Assembly: GCA_002197995.1 (NCBI GenBank)
Contig: NGZR01000003.1
Coordinates: 3,348,001 to 3,412,000 of the forward strand
Source: Gaeumannomyces sp. JS-464
Taxonomy: Eukaryota; Ascomycota; Sordariomycetes; Magnaporthales; Magnaporthaceae
DNA: 64,000 nucleotides
Direction: 5' to 3'
This document shows positions 11,997-25,200 of the stretch, piece after piece. The position numbers were made by a program, and so were the translations under genes. The notes below the pieces were generated by a model. That model did not search any database. It was given only the letters and a program-made list of their open reading frames with translations, and was not told the origin of the DNA. Each line of letters opens with the position of its first letter. The stretch's first letter is position 1.

Positions 11997-13624
11997 TTAC
12001 TTGCAAGAATAGCTCGCTGCCGCCCGCACGTCGCCCGTCCCATCGTACTTGGCACGCTTAGGGTGGCTACACAGCATGCGCTGCCATCGCAGGCCGTCCG
12101 CGTCGGGCCCTGTCTGAGCGGCAAGCATCTCCGGTGTCTTCCCTTTCTCAACCCAGTCCTTCAGCCCCTGGAATACGGTATGCGGGAACAGCCCCTCTGG
12201 ACCTCCGCCGCAGTGGTCGACGCCGGGCGCCTCAAAATAGCGCATGTACTCGTCCGCGTGCTTGTGGTCAAAAGCGACAACATCTTCATAATAGCGCCGA
12301 GATTGGTTGAAGGGTATGACCGTATCAGAAAGCCCATGCCACATGAGCAGCTTGCCACCAGCCTCACGAAGGCCAGACAGGTCAGGGTCCGCGGTGCGAA
12401 TGGCCGAGTCGTATAGTCGTCGGCTTTTTTGCAACAGCCGTACTAGCTCCGCCGTTGTGATTTTGGTAATGTCGACGGTCTGCTTGGTTGCGTACAGGAA
12501 ATATTGCAGCCACTGCATATATATGGAGAACGGAGCCGGCTCGCAATGGGGTTCGCCAGTAGAATAGTCGCACTCGGTCCTGGCTATCGTAAAGGGGTTG
12601 CCGGCAAGGTCAATCTGATGGCCCATTCCGGCCCAGATCCTCTTTTCGTTACCGTCCTCGTCTGTCTCCTTCCAGCCGTCCCAGACTGTCATGGCAATAT
12701 CGGCGCCCTTGTCGGACAGCTTCAGCTTCTTTCCGAGCTCGGCGCACTCGAATTCGGCCCCGACGACCTTGCGCGGGTCGAATGTGCCGATGCACATCTC
12801 GGGCTCCGAGACGATTCCGTCCTCGACGCCGTCCAGCCCATCGCACGCGGCCACGGCGCGCCGCGCGAACTCAGCCATTTCGCAAGGTGGCGGCGCGTAG
12901 CCGAGCTCGACCATGCGCACCTGGCCTCGGAGCATCGTGACCAAGAACTCGTTGAAGTACAAGGCGGGAGCCCCGGATAGATATCCGTTATAAAGGTGTG
13001 GGTACCTCTGTGCGAGCATCAAGGCCTGGCGCCCTCCCGTGGAGCAGCCGATGAAATAGGAGCGCTCAACGTCGCGGTTGTAGAACCGCGCCGTGACGCT
13101 CTTGCCAATGACGGCCGCGTCGGCCAGGGACACGCTGGCAAAGTTCTGAAGGGCGTACAGGTTGACGTTGCCTTCGCTCGCCAGTGCCCACGTCGACGGG
13201 TCTCCATGTTTTCAGCCGTGTGCCCTCCGTCCGTGCTGACGACAGAATAGCCCGAGGCGACAGCGCCAGCGTGCGAGCTAAAAAGGAAGCCGGTCTGGAA
13301 CCCGCCGCCGCCGACGCCCATGAAGTGGCCGTTCCAGGGCACAACGTTGTCGTCCATTGGCAGCCAGACCTGCGTGTGGATGCGGTCGTGTTGGCCGGGA
13401 TGCGTGTAGGTAAGCGTGACATTGCAGAAACTCAGGGGAGGGGTCGTGGGCAGAAAAGGCTCTGGGAAAAGGACCCGGGGAACTGGCAAGGTGGAGTTGG
13501 TGGCCAAGTTGGCTTCAGCGCCGAGGAATTCGGCGCCACGGAGGGTCGGGAAGGGAATGGCGCTGGCCACACAGGGCTCCAGGCCCGGAACACCAACGGC
13601 TAGGCTCATTGCTAGAGGGTCCAT
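11997..13624 (-). CDS. Second tannase/feruloyl esterase family protein, one frameshift
   Basis: Intronless esterase of the tannase family (about 540 aa). The N-terminal part (LEPCVASAIPFPTL, then VTYTHPGQHDRI, then VGGGGFQTG, then VVSTDGGHT) is in one frame. The rest, from DPSTWALAS through NFASVSLADAAVIGKS, is in another; one base is missing near 13200-13206. The nucleophile motif is GCSTGGRQ, the acid GLSDTVIP and the histidine GVDHCGG, again with Cys next to Ser and His. The ATG at 13624 (MDPLAMS) is chosen; 13609 is an alternative. No convincing signal peptide is seen, unlike the first esterase, so it may be intracellular or use another route. It converges with the permease gene, with 110 bases between stops. 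Confidence 0.92.
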
Positions 13625-14182
13625 CTTGTTGGAAGTGCTGATGGCATGCCTCAAGCGTCGTCAAGATTCTGGGATCGAGAACGACGAACATAGACCGAAT
13701 TTGTACAGGTGGTCGGCGGAGCGAGAGTGAAGTCGGAGCGGCCGCAGTCCCCGACCCTGATTCCTTCCTGGAGCTGATCCACATGCTCCATTATTCTGTG
13801 GGCGTCAGGCCATGGATAGAGCTGGTGTCTCGCTGTCCCCGCGATCTTTGGTCTTGGCATGCCTTTCGTGATGTATTCAAGTGGAGCTGGGCCTTCTCCG
13901 AGCCGACCTTCAACCGAGCAGTTGGGGTTAGGGTAGAGGTATTCTTGTCTTTCGCGTTGGGAAATTTATGTGGGGGTCAAGGCTTCCATGTTTTTTGACT
14001 CGGGTTGAAATTCCTGTGGGATGCAAGATGCAAGACCCAAAGCCGTTCTTGTGGTGAAATCAACAGCTCTTTATTTTATACCTGCCAGCTGGCTGCTCGA
14101 ACACGGATTCAGGAATGCTTGGTAACGCGGCTCTGCTTTGCGGCGGAATCGTAGCGGACTCTGTGCGACGCACGCCGCGGGC
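13625..14182. other. Divergent intergenic region, esterase/P450
   Basis: 558 bases between the starts of the second esterase and the P450. No coding signal. It presumably contains both promoters. Confidence 0.4.
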
Positions 14183-15941
14183 ATGACACTTCATGTTCAC
14201 CCCCCGCTCCACCTGATGCCGCCTTCTTGGCTACCAAATCTGGTCGGGTTACTCCGACAGCCAACGATATTTTTCTGTCTAGGTGCGCTTGGGATCTCTG
14301 TCACGGGCATCCTCGCTCTTATCTCCGTCGTATTTTACAGGCTCTACTTGCACCCTTTGTCACGCGTTCCGGGGCCCCGACTCGCCGCCGTGTCGAGTGC
14401 CTGGTATGGGTACCAGGTGTGCTCAGGGCGACTATTGCAGGTTGGGAAAGAGCTACACCACAAATACGGGCCTATTGTTCGTGTCGCGCCAAATGAGGTC
14501 TGGCTGAACTCGGAGGACGCATTTCGCCAGGTGTATGGTATGAAGCCGTCTCACTCTACCATTGTCTCCGGCTATCATATTAACCAGAGCGATTTAATCA
14601 CAGGTCTAGGCAGTGGATTCGAAAAGTCGGATTTCTATGTGGCCACGGCTCTCCAGAAGCCCAGGATAGACTGGCGCCTGCGCCCGCACTTTTCCGACAC
14701 CCTCGACCTCCTGTCAGAGCGTGGTGCGCAGCGCTACCGCCAGCAGCGACGCCTCATCGGCCCAGTCTATCAGGCCACCAACCTGCGCAAGTTTGAGTTG
14801 GCCGTAGACCAAGTCCTCGACGAGGCCGTCGCCCGGATAAGGGCACTTGACGGCGCCGAGGTCGACCTCAAGGAGTGGATGCACATCATCACAGTCGAGT
14901 GTCTGGGCTCAATCGTACTCTCATGGTCGCCAGGCTACCTACGCCTTGGCTCCGATGGAGGATCGGGTGCCTTTAGCTATATAGGGTGGAAACGCAAGAC
15001 CCTTTTCGGCCTCTTCCCCCTTGCTGCCATCCTCGAAACGCTGTCCAAGTCTGCGGGACGTGCATTCGCAGATCTCTGGGGGCTCACATTTAAGGCGCCC
15101 AAAAACCTTCGCCTCTTCTTTCCGGTAAGTCTCCTCCGATTTGTTCGCGGAACTGTTATGTCCACATTCCACCATCGCCTCAGCGGCTGACACTCTGCAG
15201 GCCGTCCATCGAAAAATCAAGGCCAGACTGCGCAACATTGGAACAAAGAAGCCGCAGAAGAATGTTCGCCAAGACCTGATGGCGAATCTGGTGGAATTAC
15301 ACGAGGAGCGGCCCGAATTCACGGCCACCTACCTGCACCGCATGGCCATCACGAATTTCGGGGCTGGTCATGAAACGACGTGCTCGGCACTTACTGCCGT
15401 CATGACCATGCTAGGCAGCCATCCAGATGTCCAGGACAGAGTAGCTATGGATCAGCAGAGCCTCGCAGATGCGAGCGACGGCAGTTGGAGCCCTGCGGCA
15501 TATGCTGTTGCGGCAATCAAGGAAGCGCAGCGGCTATATCCCGTGATCGGCATGTCGCTCCCACGCGAGGTGCCGGTCGGAGGCACGCGCCTGCACGGCA
15601 CATTCCTGCCGGCGGGCACGACAGTGGGCTGCAATCCGGTGTCGCTGCACCGCAACGAGCAGATATTCGGAGCAGACGCGCATCTCTTCAACCCCGAGCG
15701 CTGGCTGGGCTCGGCCGACGGCGCGAAGAGCAGGGCCATGGATAGGTGCAATCTAACATGGGGCGGCGGCGCGCGGACGTGCCCTGGGAGGCATCTGGCC
15801 GAGCTGATTTTGCACAGGACGGTCGCGCGTTTAATTCGAGAGTTCGAGGTGGTTTGCAGCGTGCCTGCCGACGAGGATATTTGCTTCTACTTCATGGCCA
15901 TGCTGACGGACGTCAAGGCCCGGTTCCGCCCTAGGGAATAA
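14183..15941 (+). CDS. Cytochrome P450 monooxygenase
   Basis: Microsomal haem monooxygenase of unknown substrate, 560 aa if started at 14183 (549 aa from the ATG at 14216). Exon 1 is 14183-15124, intron 15125-15200 (76 nt, GTAAGT...CTGCAG), exon 2 15201-15941. An N-terminal membrane anchor of about 25 hydrophobic residues is followed by the proline hinge PLSRVPGPR. The I-helix oxygen motif is FGAGHETT, the ExxR helix KEAQRLYP, and the haem loop GGGARTCPGRHLAE with the Cys ligand; Trp replaces the usual Phe at the start of the loop. The frame is intact throughout. Next to a phenolic esterase it might act on aromatic or lipid compounds, but that is inference. Confidence 0.95.
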
Positions 15942-16588
15942 TACGATCCAGAGCAGTCGTTACGTCGGCATGGCCACTATTGGCTGGTCGGTTGTCGCTG
16001 CGAGATTTCGGGCATGTTCAGTGCCAAGCATTTTCTCAAGACGGGCACTCTTTCTCAAGCTTTCTGACTAAGCCCCCGGAGACACCCCTTTTCCTGGTGG
16101 GTCCAGGCCCACTCACCACCCAAGTCTGATTCGGGCCGCGAAGCAACCGCCTGAATCCAGCATTGGTGGTTCCAGAAAGGCCAGCTGGCTCAACGTGCGT
16201 TCCAATCTGCCTCCTTTTCCGACGCGGAGACTTCGACCCCATTTGCAACGGCCTCGGATCGTCGCTCCTCTGTGCCGTCAATCGCCTGCCGCTATCTGCG
16301 GACCTCGGTACCCCCTACAGTCTCATTGCCTCCCAATCGAGGCACCAGGGCTTTCGTTGTTGGTTCCCTGCGCCTATCTGTTCCGGATGCAGCCGCTAGC
16401 GAGGTAGTCAGGCCTCTCACGTGCCCCCTGAGCGAGCCAACATCTTGCTTCTCCGGCCCAGCACGTGAGGCACCGGACAGCCACAGCTGCAGCCCGGCCC
16501 ACCCGCCCGTGGCTACCCATCTGCGTCTGGTGACGAGAATACGTCCAAGCCGACGCCGTCACTGCCGGCAGCCGCTGCAGCTGCAGCC
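15942..16588. other. Intergenic region
   Basis: About 650 bases between the P450 stop and the Mpv17 start. No convincing coding sequence; presumably the P450 terminator and the Mpv17 promoter and leader. Confidence 0.4.
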
Positions 16589-17365
16589 ATGCCGCTACGG
16601 ATACGCAAGCGCATGGTCGTCACCACCGCCCTGCAGGCCGCCTGCCTGAAAGCGGCCGCCAACATCACCGCCCAGGTCGCCACCGTCTGGAAGCTGGGGC
16701 CGGGCCCCGGACGCCCAGCCTCGCTGGACTGGGGCCGCGTCGCCGAGTTCTCCTTGTACGGCTTCGTCAGCGCCGGTCTCGGCTTCCCCTGGCAGCACTG
16801 GCTCGAGTACCACTTCCCAACCAAGACCACGCCCGCTGCCGCTGCCACTCACGGCACCGCCGTCGGCAGCTGGATCAAGGGGGTGCCGGGCCAACAGCCG
16901 CAGCATCAGGTCCACGATGGCCACAACCCGGACGATCCGGAAAAAAAGCAACCCCTGTCTTCCCGGGGCCGGCCCCCACCGTCGCCAGATCCGCAGCAGC
17001 AATCGAGTGCCCAAGCCCCGCTGACACCCGGGAGCGGCGGTGTGGCCTCGAGCCCGTCCGCCGCGGGCATCAGCTGGCTTAATGTCACGTACAAGCTCGT
17101 GCTCGACCAGACGCTGTGGCTTCTCCTTACCACCACCATCTTCCTCATTTTCACAAACGTACTACGGGTGCCATCTGGCGAAGTGCTGTTCCAGGTCTGG
17201 AAAGAGAAAACTTGGTACATCATCAAAGCCGCCTGGCACGTCTGGCCCCTTGTCGCAATCTGCAACTTCGCCTTCGTGCCCGTCGACTACCGCGTGCTCG
17301 TTGCCGCTTGCGTCGGCTTCGCATGGAACGTTTTTCTAAGCCTGATTTCCATGTCAAGTGGTTAA
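16589..17365 (+). CDS. Mpv17/PMP22 family membrane protein
   Basis: 258 aa, no intron. It belongs to the Mpv17/PMP22 family of four-span proteins of the inner mitochondrial or peroxisomal membrane (relatives: yeast SYM1, Neurospora WSC). The C-terminal signature is clear: WYIIKAAWHVWPL, CNFAFVPVDYRV and WNVFLSLIS. The first two spans lie around residues 10-30 and 50-65. Between the second span and the next lies an unusual polar Pro/Gln/Ser-rich insert of about 75 residues (roughly 75-150), which typical members lack. The insert is in frame and the rest of the domain is intact, so the gene is probably functional. The ATG context is good (GCAGCCATG). Confidence 0.88.
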   Translation: MPLRIRKRMVVTTALQAACLKAAANITAQVATVWKLGPGPGRPASLDWGRVAEFSLYGFVSAGLGFPWQHWLEYHFPTKTTPAAAATHGTAVGSWIKGVPGQQPQHQVHDGHNPDDPEKKQPLSSRGRPPPSPDPQQQSSAQAPLTPGSGGVASSPSAAGISWLNVTYKLVLDQTLWLLLTTTIFLIFTNVLRVPSGEVLFQVWKEKTWYIIKAAWHVWPLVAICNFAFVPVDYRVLVAACVGFAWNVFLSLISMSSG

Positions 17366-18015
17366 AGGAAGACACAATTATTTTATCCTTTACTCACACT
17401 TCAGGCACGCCGAGTTCCCGTGTCCACCTGCGTTGTCCTTTCCTTTTGTCTTGTCACCTGTATGCGGATTTAGTTATTTCAGCGTATTAGATACCTGGAT
17501 AGATCCACCGTGAATGTAACCCGAAGAAGCTCCTATTATTGCTCCTCATCACTCACCATCCCGCGCCTCAATTACTAAGGGGCACACCTCGAAATACTTG
17601 TCACGCTTTTATTCCCGTCAACGCTTCATTGACAGGTGTGTGAAGAGTCAAATCAAAACATCCACTCACCTTTTCCGCTTGCCGGATATCGCACGATCAG
17701 GGCCTATTCACTTCTAGCCTTGCACTTCAGTGATACAACTCCAAGATCGTGCCTCAACATCCACGTCAGCTCCTTGGATAGGTCTGGTACAGACAAGCTC
17801 GTCTATATAGTCATAGCCCCCAGCTGCCCTCATCCTCCTAGCACCGATGATCATTCAACGCACAAGCTCGGCACTCAACCCTGCAGCGTGACCCATTTTC
17901 CCGTGCGCGGAACCGGTGTCCAATACTCACAACGGATCAACAACCTACCCAGTCAGACGTTGATCTCGCCGATTCTCTTCCTATAGACCTAGTGAAATCC
18001 AGCAGCCAGTCAACC
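17366..18015. other. Intergenic region
   Basis: 650 bases of lower GC between the Mpv17 gene and the decayed frame that follows. No gene recognised. Confidence 0.4.
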
Positions 18016-19198
18016 ATGGCATCGGAGCGAGAACAGGTAATCGGCTACCCTTACTCACCTCCCCTCCCGTCTCTACTATCCACGTGGGATCGTCTACCCA
18101 TAAGGCTATGATGCCACAAACTAACAGACTATTGCTTGACCGTTCCAGGAGCGAATCGATCGCGCCATGTATTCTAGAGAATATATCATCAACACTACAA
18201 ACGAGAGGATCTAGCTGGCCAACCCTGACCTTCGGAAGTCTCTCAAACGCCACAAGGCCCGTTTCGACAGGATCGCAAATGACAGTGTATTGCAGAGTAG
18301 AGGTGCAGGCAGTTAACCGATTGGCTTGATTTCTACCTCTAAAGAACTGTAGGAAAGGCTGTTGAGGGTGGGAGACCCTCGGGCTCTATATACACGGGTG
18401 CGCGGTAAGGATATCGAACCCTCGCCGGCCTCGGCCGGTGCGTATCACGCACCTGCCGAGGGCGACGAGGGTTTCTAACGGGCACCGGGGTCTTGTAACA
18501 TGGCTTTGCCGGTAGATCCCCCGTAAAGACCCGCTCCTTTGCGACACAGTGGGGTAAACCTCCAAAATATCAACGCCGAGATAATTTCTCTGCAGCACTT
18601 CGCCTTCTCCATTAGGCAGATCCGCTCGACCGACATCCTGAAATCCATACGCGAACAGGTGGGGGCCTTCAGAGGTAGTGACCCGAGAGGCCTCGCCGCG
18701 AGAGCCCACCTCTTCGAGAGGGACGCTCGGGCTCTCTTCAGGGGCATCCCCGAGCAGTTCGGGAGTGTCCAGTTCACAGACTGCCCCAACGCGGCCCAGA
18801 TGCGTCGCATATCGCAGGCCGCCTGCGAGGCCGCGGCACGCGCCGAGCCGCTCTTGGACGGCATGCTCGCCGGCAGGTGCAGGCTCGGCGAACGCCTGCT
18901 GAGGGACCTGCTCGCAGTCGCCGATGACATCTCCACACATACGTCGGCTCTGGCGGGGGTCCGGAGATCTACTGACCGCGAGCTTGATCGCAAGAGACAG
19001 GAGTATCTTGAGTTTGCCAAGTACTCGAACAGGAGGCTCGAGCAGGTGGCGAATGAGATCTTCAACGTTTGTTATTTCATTGTCAAATCTACGACTATTG
19101 ACCCTAATTTGAAGAGGAGCCATGGCCGTTGCATGAAGACCGGAAAACATTGCATTTCTCAACTAACAATAATACCTCTTCTAGATCATTCACCTTGA
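18016..19198 (+). pseudogene. Decayed reading frame with several stop codons
   Basis: From 18149 to 19198 one frame reads as protein-like sequence broken by five in-frame stops, at 18212, near 18314, near 18350, near 18476 and near 18524. All five are TAG or TAA, that is, codons that C-to-T change makes from Gln CAG/CAA. A possible first exon MASEREQ at 18016 with a 112-nt intron (18037-18148) joins in frame. The C-terminal 220 residues are open and helix-rich, Arg/Ala-rich in the middle, with no domain I know. The region 18660-18960 has the strong GC bias of real genes. Repeat-induced point mutation of a once-duplicated gene is one explanation; an unrecognised exon structure is the alternative. 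Confidence 0.45.
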
Positions 19199-19908
19199 GG
19201 GCTAGTCCGGGAACGCCACTACCATCCCATCAAGTGTCGTTAAACGGCAGTGGCCTGAGGGGGAAGACAGTGGCCGAAAGGGGAGAATGATGGCTGAATT
19301 TGTCATCGATGAAAATGCCTGGTTGGCTGAGAGGGAAGATACGCACACTGCTCACACGCACACCTCCACCACCGCCGGTATCGCTAATAGTGCCAGGTTG
19401 TGCGAGCTCTAGCGGCACCTCTAGCAGTATATTTGGCAGCGTTGAGTTTGATTATATAATCCTAGTATAGCAAATCCAACGAACTATATAGCAATGCACA
19501 TACTCGAATAGATGGTATTAGGCCCTGTGAACGAGAGAAATAGAACCCTGTTTGAAAAAGGGAGCGGGAACGAAATACATCTAAGAGCCTTGGGAGCAAG
19601 AAAAGCAATAGCCTAGCTGCCGAGACGAGGCTAAAAACGCCAAAAGAAACCCTGGTAATCTAGCTATACGAAAGGGTACCATATGTGTGATACATGTAAT
19701 ACGGCCGAGACCTGGCAAATGGATAAGCCAGCAAGCCAATAATTGAATGATACGAGATAAACCCCTCTCTATTCCGCAACAATGCTGAACCTTCTTCCTC
19801 CTATATGACGGTAGACAAAGAAAGATATTGGCAATAAGGAGATATGCGATGGACCGGACTCGTCTAAATTGTAAAGCCGCACCTATGATCCACTTCCGAA
19901 CTTTATTC
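19199..19908. other. Intergenic region, lower GC
   Basis: About 700 bases downstream of both the decayed frame and the TmpA-like gene (convergent). It is relatively AT-rich and contains no recognisable gene. Confidence 0.4.
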
Positions 19909-22244
19909 TCAGAAGTCCCAGAGAGTTCCAAAGGCATGCAGCCCCGCTGTGAGTATGAAGCGTTGGTTAGCAAAAGCCCCGGGCAAGGGATATCGGTAAT
20001 CATGTAGTCAACCATACCTGCGTGACAGCCCTGCATCATCTCATCGTTGCCCTGCTTGTTGGACGTGATGAAGATGACCTCGGCGCCGAAGCTGTGCCAA
20101 GTCTCCTTGAGCAGCTTGACGCTGTCCGGTCTCCCGCCATGCTTCTTTGAGTCCCACAGGATCCTCCGCTCTGGCTCGATGTGCTTGTGGATCAGGCCGG
20201 TGATTGTCGGTCCGAAGGTTGCCTCTTGGTCGGAGCCTATCCAGATGAGAAACCAGTCCGGACTCTGGATGCAGGTGGAGAGCGCGGCACCAATTCCAGT
20301 CCCGGTGCACACGCGGATTCCTCGCTTGAACATGGCCGAGGCATGCCCGACGCCGGCTGTGAGTTTAGAGGATAATTGCCAAAGGTTAGCACAGCCACTC
20401 ACTTTATCCAGCCTCAGCATCTTGCAAAAAAGCCTACCGAACTTGAGCTCTCTTGTCCATATCATCTTGGGAGGATCCATCACCAAGCCTTTGGTGAAGT
20501 CTCCTTGCACACCGCAGATCATGTAGTGATGCGTGGACTTGCGCCCTTCGCTAATGATACCAAAAGCGTGGTATTCCATCACGGACGTGCGGCTAATCCT
20601 GCCGAGGAGGCCTTGCTGCATCCCGCGCTCGAACTTGAGGATAGCAACTTTAGGAGACGGCTGGAGAATGAAATTCGGATTAGGCCTGTTCCGTGGACAT
20701 TTGGGCGAATCTCCTTACAATTTCAACCTCGATGGGGACTTCTCGAAGGGTGATCCATGGAAGAAGGACGCTGAGGAGGACACAGTTTTGTCAGCAAGAC
20801 ACCGAGACTTTCAGGACGGGAATAAAAAATAAACTTACAAGATCGTCATGAACACGGCAAACCAGAGTTCTTGGGCACTCAGGAGGGTGTGGGCATCGAT
20901 TCTCCAGTCGCCCAACGAGACATCATATGTGTTGCCGAGTATGACAAATGCCCATGTGGCCTAGGGATTGAGAAAGCGGGGGGAGTTAGATCATGAGGCC
21001 AAGAACAAAAATGAGATGAATATCATAGAGGCTGCACTAACCGCAAGACCCAGCCAGCCGATGAATCGATGATAGCTTTCAAAGGTATTGTGATGGTAGC
21101 TGAATCAGATCAATGATGTGTCAGTTGCCGTCCTATCGTGATGTAGGATATCAGACTTGAGTAGGGTTTGTAAAAGACTCACTTGCGGACCCATGGGAAG
21201 GCACTCAGAATAGAGATGATGACAAAAACATTGGTGGCAATACCGGTGGCAATGACGGATTTGTGTTGAATCGGGATGTTGATCAGAATGTCAACCGTCT
21301 TGAAGACCAGCCAGCTGGTGTTTTTAGATACAAGGATTAGAACAAGACCTCGGACTTCAGGATCATTTGCCAATACTTACCTGGCACCGGATAGCGCGCA
21401 GCCCGAGTGGATTCCGCCAACATGCTGCAAAGACGAAGTCACAGCAAGCTTGAGGCCGAGAGGCGCCCACTGTATGCGGCGAAGCGTTAGGTCATCACAT
21501 CCGAGTGTGTTAGATTGCAGGCAAAAAAAAAAAAAAAAAAAACAAGATACGGATCATACATACCCCACGAAGGCCGTGAATACAGACAAAGTAGAGAATC
21601 CGCAGGAACAGCTCGTTGCGCATCATGATTGCGAACAGCAGGTTTCCCAGGACCAGTGCGCCCAAATGGTTGTAAGCATAGGGGAACCGGCCCAGGGCGG
21701 CCATGATGATGCCAGTCAGGTTGAGCAGGACAACGAAGGTGAAGAAACGGCGGTATGCGTTGTACCAGAGCTGGAACCGGATCCACCGACTGACTTTGGG
21801 CTTCTTGCCCTTCGCCTGCCCGGGCTTCCCCGAAGAGGCCGCGGGCTTCTCGAGCGGCGGGGACGGCGGAGACGGCGGGGGGGTGGGGGCCTGCTTGGCC
21901 GGGGCCGAGCCGGCGGCGGCCGCCACGGTAGACTCGGCCGAAAGGACGGGCCAGCCCCTCTGGTGGCGGGGCAGCGAGAGCGAGGGCACGCTCGAGAGCG
22001 GCGTGATGCCCTCGTGGATGGGCGAGACGGGAGACGACATGGACGTCTCGACGCGCATGGCCTTGCCGAGCCTCCTGTCGACGGGGCGGGCGGCGGGGCT
22101 CGGGACGGACAGGGCGAGGGTGGTCTGGCTGCTGCTGTCGAAGAGCCCCTTCTCCGCGTTGTCGAGGTCCCGGCTGCTGCTGTGGCCGCTGCCCGGCATG
22201 GCGGGCGTGCTGCCGGGGGACTGTGCGTGCCACGGGGCAGACAT
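19909..22244 (-). CDS. TmpA/TmpL-type integral membrane flavoprotein, nine exons
   Basis: 577 aa protein resembling TmpA of Aspergillus nidulans and the C-terminal half of TmpL, membrane FAD/NAD(P)-binding proteins linked to conidiation and redox balance. Exons on the minus strand: 22244-21564, 21469-21381, 21314-21183, 21099-21042, 20960-20839, 20770-20719, 20660-20438, 20356-20018, 19946-19909. All eight introns are GT-AG, 58-94 nt, and the joined frame is uninterrupted. About 145 Ser/Pro/Ala-rich residues come first. Six membrane spans follow (WIRFQLWYNAYRRFF onward, ending LREVPIEVEI). The C-terminal part carries GVGHASAMFKRG, a GTGIGAALS nucleotide-binding loop and ITSNKQGNDEM. It ends in HAFGTLWDF. 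The family name is from remembered similarity, so moderate certainty; the exon structure is well supported. Confidence 0.78.
21523..21542. repeat. A20 homopolymer inside intron 1 of the TmpA-like gene
   Basis: Twenty consecutive A on the plus strand, so a T20 tract in the transcript, lying just inside the 5' part of the 94-nt first intron. It is likely length-variable. Confidence 0.9.
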
Positions 22245-25200
22245 GGTGGTGATAGGCGAGGAGGGCCTTGTCGAGGCGCAAGGAGACGTGAACGAAAGGT
22301 AGGGGTTTTTAAGGAGCCCCTCGAAGGGCAGCCAAGCGAGTGAGTGAGTGGACGCCGCTTATGCAGAGGAAGTACACACGCGCGCGCACCCGCGAGCCAG
22401 GGAGCCCCGAGCTAGACACTGGTGATCGTTGGCTAGCTAGTTATTTTGGGATCTCCAGCCTGCCCCTGAATAAAGGCGGACCTCGAACATTTAAGCCTCG
22501 CAAAGCGGGTGCAACCACCAGCCCAGTCCCCATGGGGGGAGGGGAAAACGTGGTTATGCCGCTGGAACGCCATCTATCGTCATCGCCCTATCGTATTCCC
22601 TGGCTGCTGCCCCCCTCGGGCGGGATACCGGAGCGGCATAGCCTCCCCGGGGATGCCCGGGTAGCACCATTGTCTGCTCAGCCAGGGCAAGGGGCACAGG
22701 GGCATGGTCTGATAGCGAAGCGTGGTCGTCAGATGTAGGTGAATGCGAGGAGGCCAGGCGCCGCCGACCATAGATCAGCAGGTCGCCTCCGAGATCCCAA
22801 GTCGCATCGTCGGTTCTAAAGTCCCGAAGCTGGCAAATAAGCTCAATCTGTGGAGCGCAGGCCAAGCATATGGCGGCAGTGCAACGGCAGCCCGACTGGC
22901 AGGTCAGAAGTAATATCGATGTCACCTCCAACCGCGGGCTGGGACCTGTTGGCGGCAAAAGGGACACCAGGGGTGAGGGATGATGGGTGGATGGTTGGTG
23001 GGCAAGGTCCGCGCTGGCCAGTCTGGTTGATTCCTCTGTTGACCATCAAATCTAATCACTCCTTGACCGGGGAGGGGTGTAGTTTAGGTGAGAGAAGTCG
23101 GATGGCGGGCGCGGGCGTGAGACTGGGGTCGGTGGAACGCGAAGTATCGCCGAGGAGCCCAAGACTGCCGAGCGTGTCGACGGAGACAGCGAAGAATAGC
23201 CTCTGATAGCACACATAGGATGGCTAGGCTGCCTATAGCGGACACGTGGGGCCGGTTCGATATGCCGTGGCCCAGCTCGCAGCTGAAGAGGGCCAGGGGA
23301 GGATTTTCCTTGGTGGCCAGCGAAGCCAGACGGGAGGCAGAGCCGTTTGTAGACGTCTGCAGCCAGATTGCGTGCCCACCCAGTGCTTCCCGTGTGCAAG
23401 CGAGGGCCACATTGTCGGGCACATATTAGTTAGCAACGCTGGCTCCGCGTCCGGGAGTCAGCGGCCGCGGCACTCGACCGAGGCATTTTTTGCTGGCTGG
23501 CTGTGCTGGGGCGCGCCTGTAACGAGGTGTGCTTTCATGTTGTGTTCGGCTTCCGCTCCATGGTTCCGGCAGAATCCCCACATAACCCGTCAGCCCTCAT
23601 TTAGCCAGATTTACCCCGGATTCCCCAGGCGGAAGCATGACCGCTTTCGTATCAGAATGGTATGACGCTCCTGGGGAGAGGTCTGGCAGCGCTCGTGCTG
23701 TCGCTCACATTCGCCTAGTGCCGCGTGACGTAGGACAAGGATGGATGCCGGGGGTTCATAGCTGCGGCTGCCTGCGCTTTCTGAGACTTTTCATTTGGAA
23801 TCATGGGAAGCGCGTGCAACTAACCGACATCCTCCCGACAGCTCTTAGCAGAAGCATGAAGCATGAGGATTCAACGCCAAAAAAAGAAGGGAGAAAAAAT
23901 TACGGAAGCCTGTCGACAGAAAGACGATGCCAATGCACGACTCGGCAAGACGCAGGACTCGGGACACCTGAACGGACGATTCGGGGTGCCAGCCAGTGCC
24001 ATGAGTGAGTGCCTGCCTGGCTGTCAGCGCCACACGGTAACCCCCACGCCATCGGCCCTTTTCAGGATCTGATAGCACGAATGAAAAAGCCTTCTGGTCA
24101 CAACCACACATCGTGCTCCCTTTCTTGCCAAGCCACAGGTTCTTCCTATACTGGCACCGTAATATTGCATCACAGCCCGCAAGAAAAGGCATGCCACACC
24201 CAAATCGTGCCATCCCTCGCACTGTTGGAGTCCACAGAAAAGGCCTGACCACGGACTCGGCGGCGACTGTCATTCGCCTTATCGGGTTTGACGTCTTTGG
24301 AGGACCTAGGCCGAGCCGCTGAACCAAAACCTACTCGGCCCTGATTCCGGCCCTTGGGATCGGGCACCGATGAGATGAAATGCTCTTGGCTTATCATGGC
24401 CCGTTGACCTCCACGAACTGCGCTGTCATCTGGCATTTCCCTGCCGCTCTCGGGTAACAATGTCGTAAGATCCGCCTTGGACAGTCCAGCCCCAGGTCCA
24501 ATCACTTCACGGGTATCTCCTGTGTCATGGACCCCGAGCGGGATTTTTTTCCCAGCGTAGATCCCCGGTGGTTGGCCATAATCTGATGATGGCTGCACAA
24601 GCAGGGCGTCATGGCGATGGTGGTCGCCATCCCGCCCCGGCACACAGCTGTCAAAGCGCCGAGCCGCAACTTCGGACCACTGATCCTCGTGGACCGCCTT
24701 CAATGTCAGAATTCGAAAAGATAGTGCTAAAACACCAGATGGCGGTGCCCGGAAACCAAGGAAATCACTAGTGACAGCGGGCAGACTTGCCAGCTCCTTC
24801 CTAGGCCCTTCTTGGTGACTGATGGCTTGTAACTCTTCCGAGAACATCTCTCGCTCGGCATGACAGTCCGCCCACGCCGAGGAGTGGGGATAGACGGGCC
24901 GGATTCTCTTTTGTGCGTCTTGCTCTACGGAATATTCTGAAGATGTGGAAAGAGCAGTGTGGCGTCGGTTTTCTGGGGTATTCCCTTCAGACAGCCACTC
25001 CGTTGCTCCAATATCAATAGCCGCTCGATCTATGTGCCTGCTGGAATGAAGCTTACAAGGGGATCTGCATGTAGACTGCACACATCTTCTGAACCTCGGC
25101 AAGCATGCATACACAGCCCTGATGGTGATGTAACATGCATCACCGTTTAAGTAACCACCCCGCATGCCCTGTCCATTGGAACGGAAAAAATTCCTCGAGT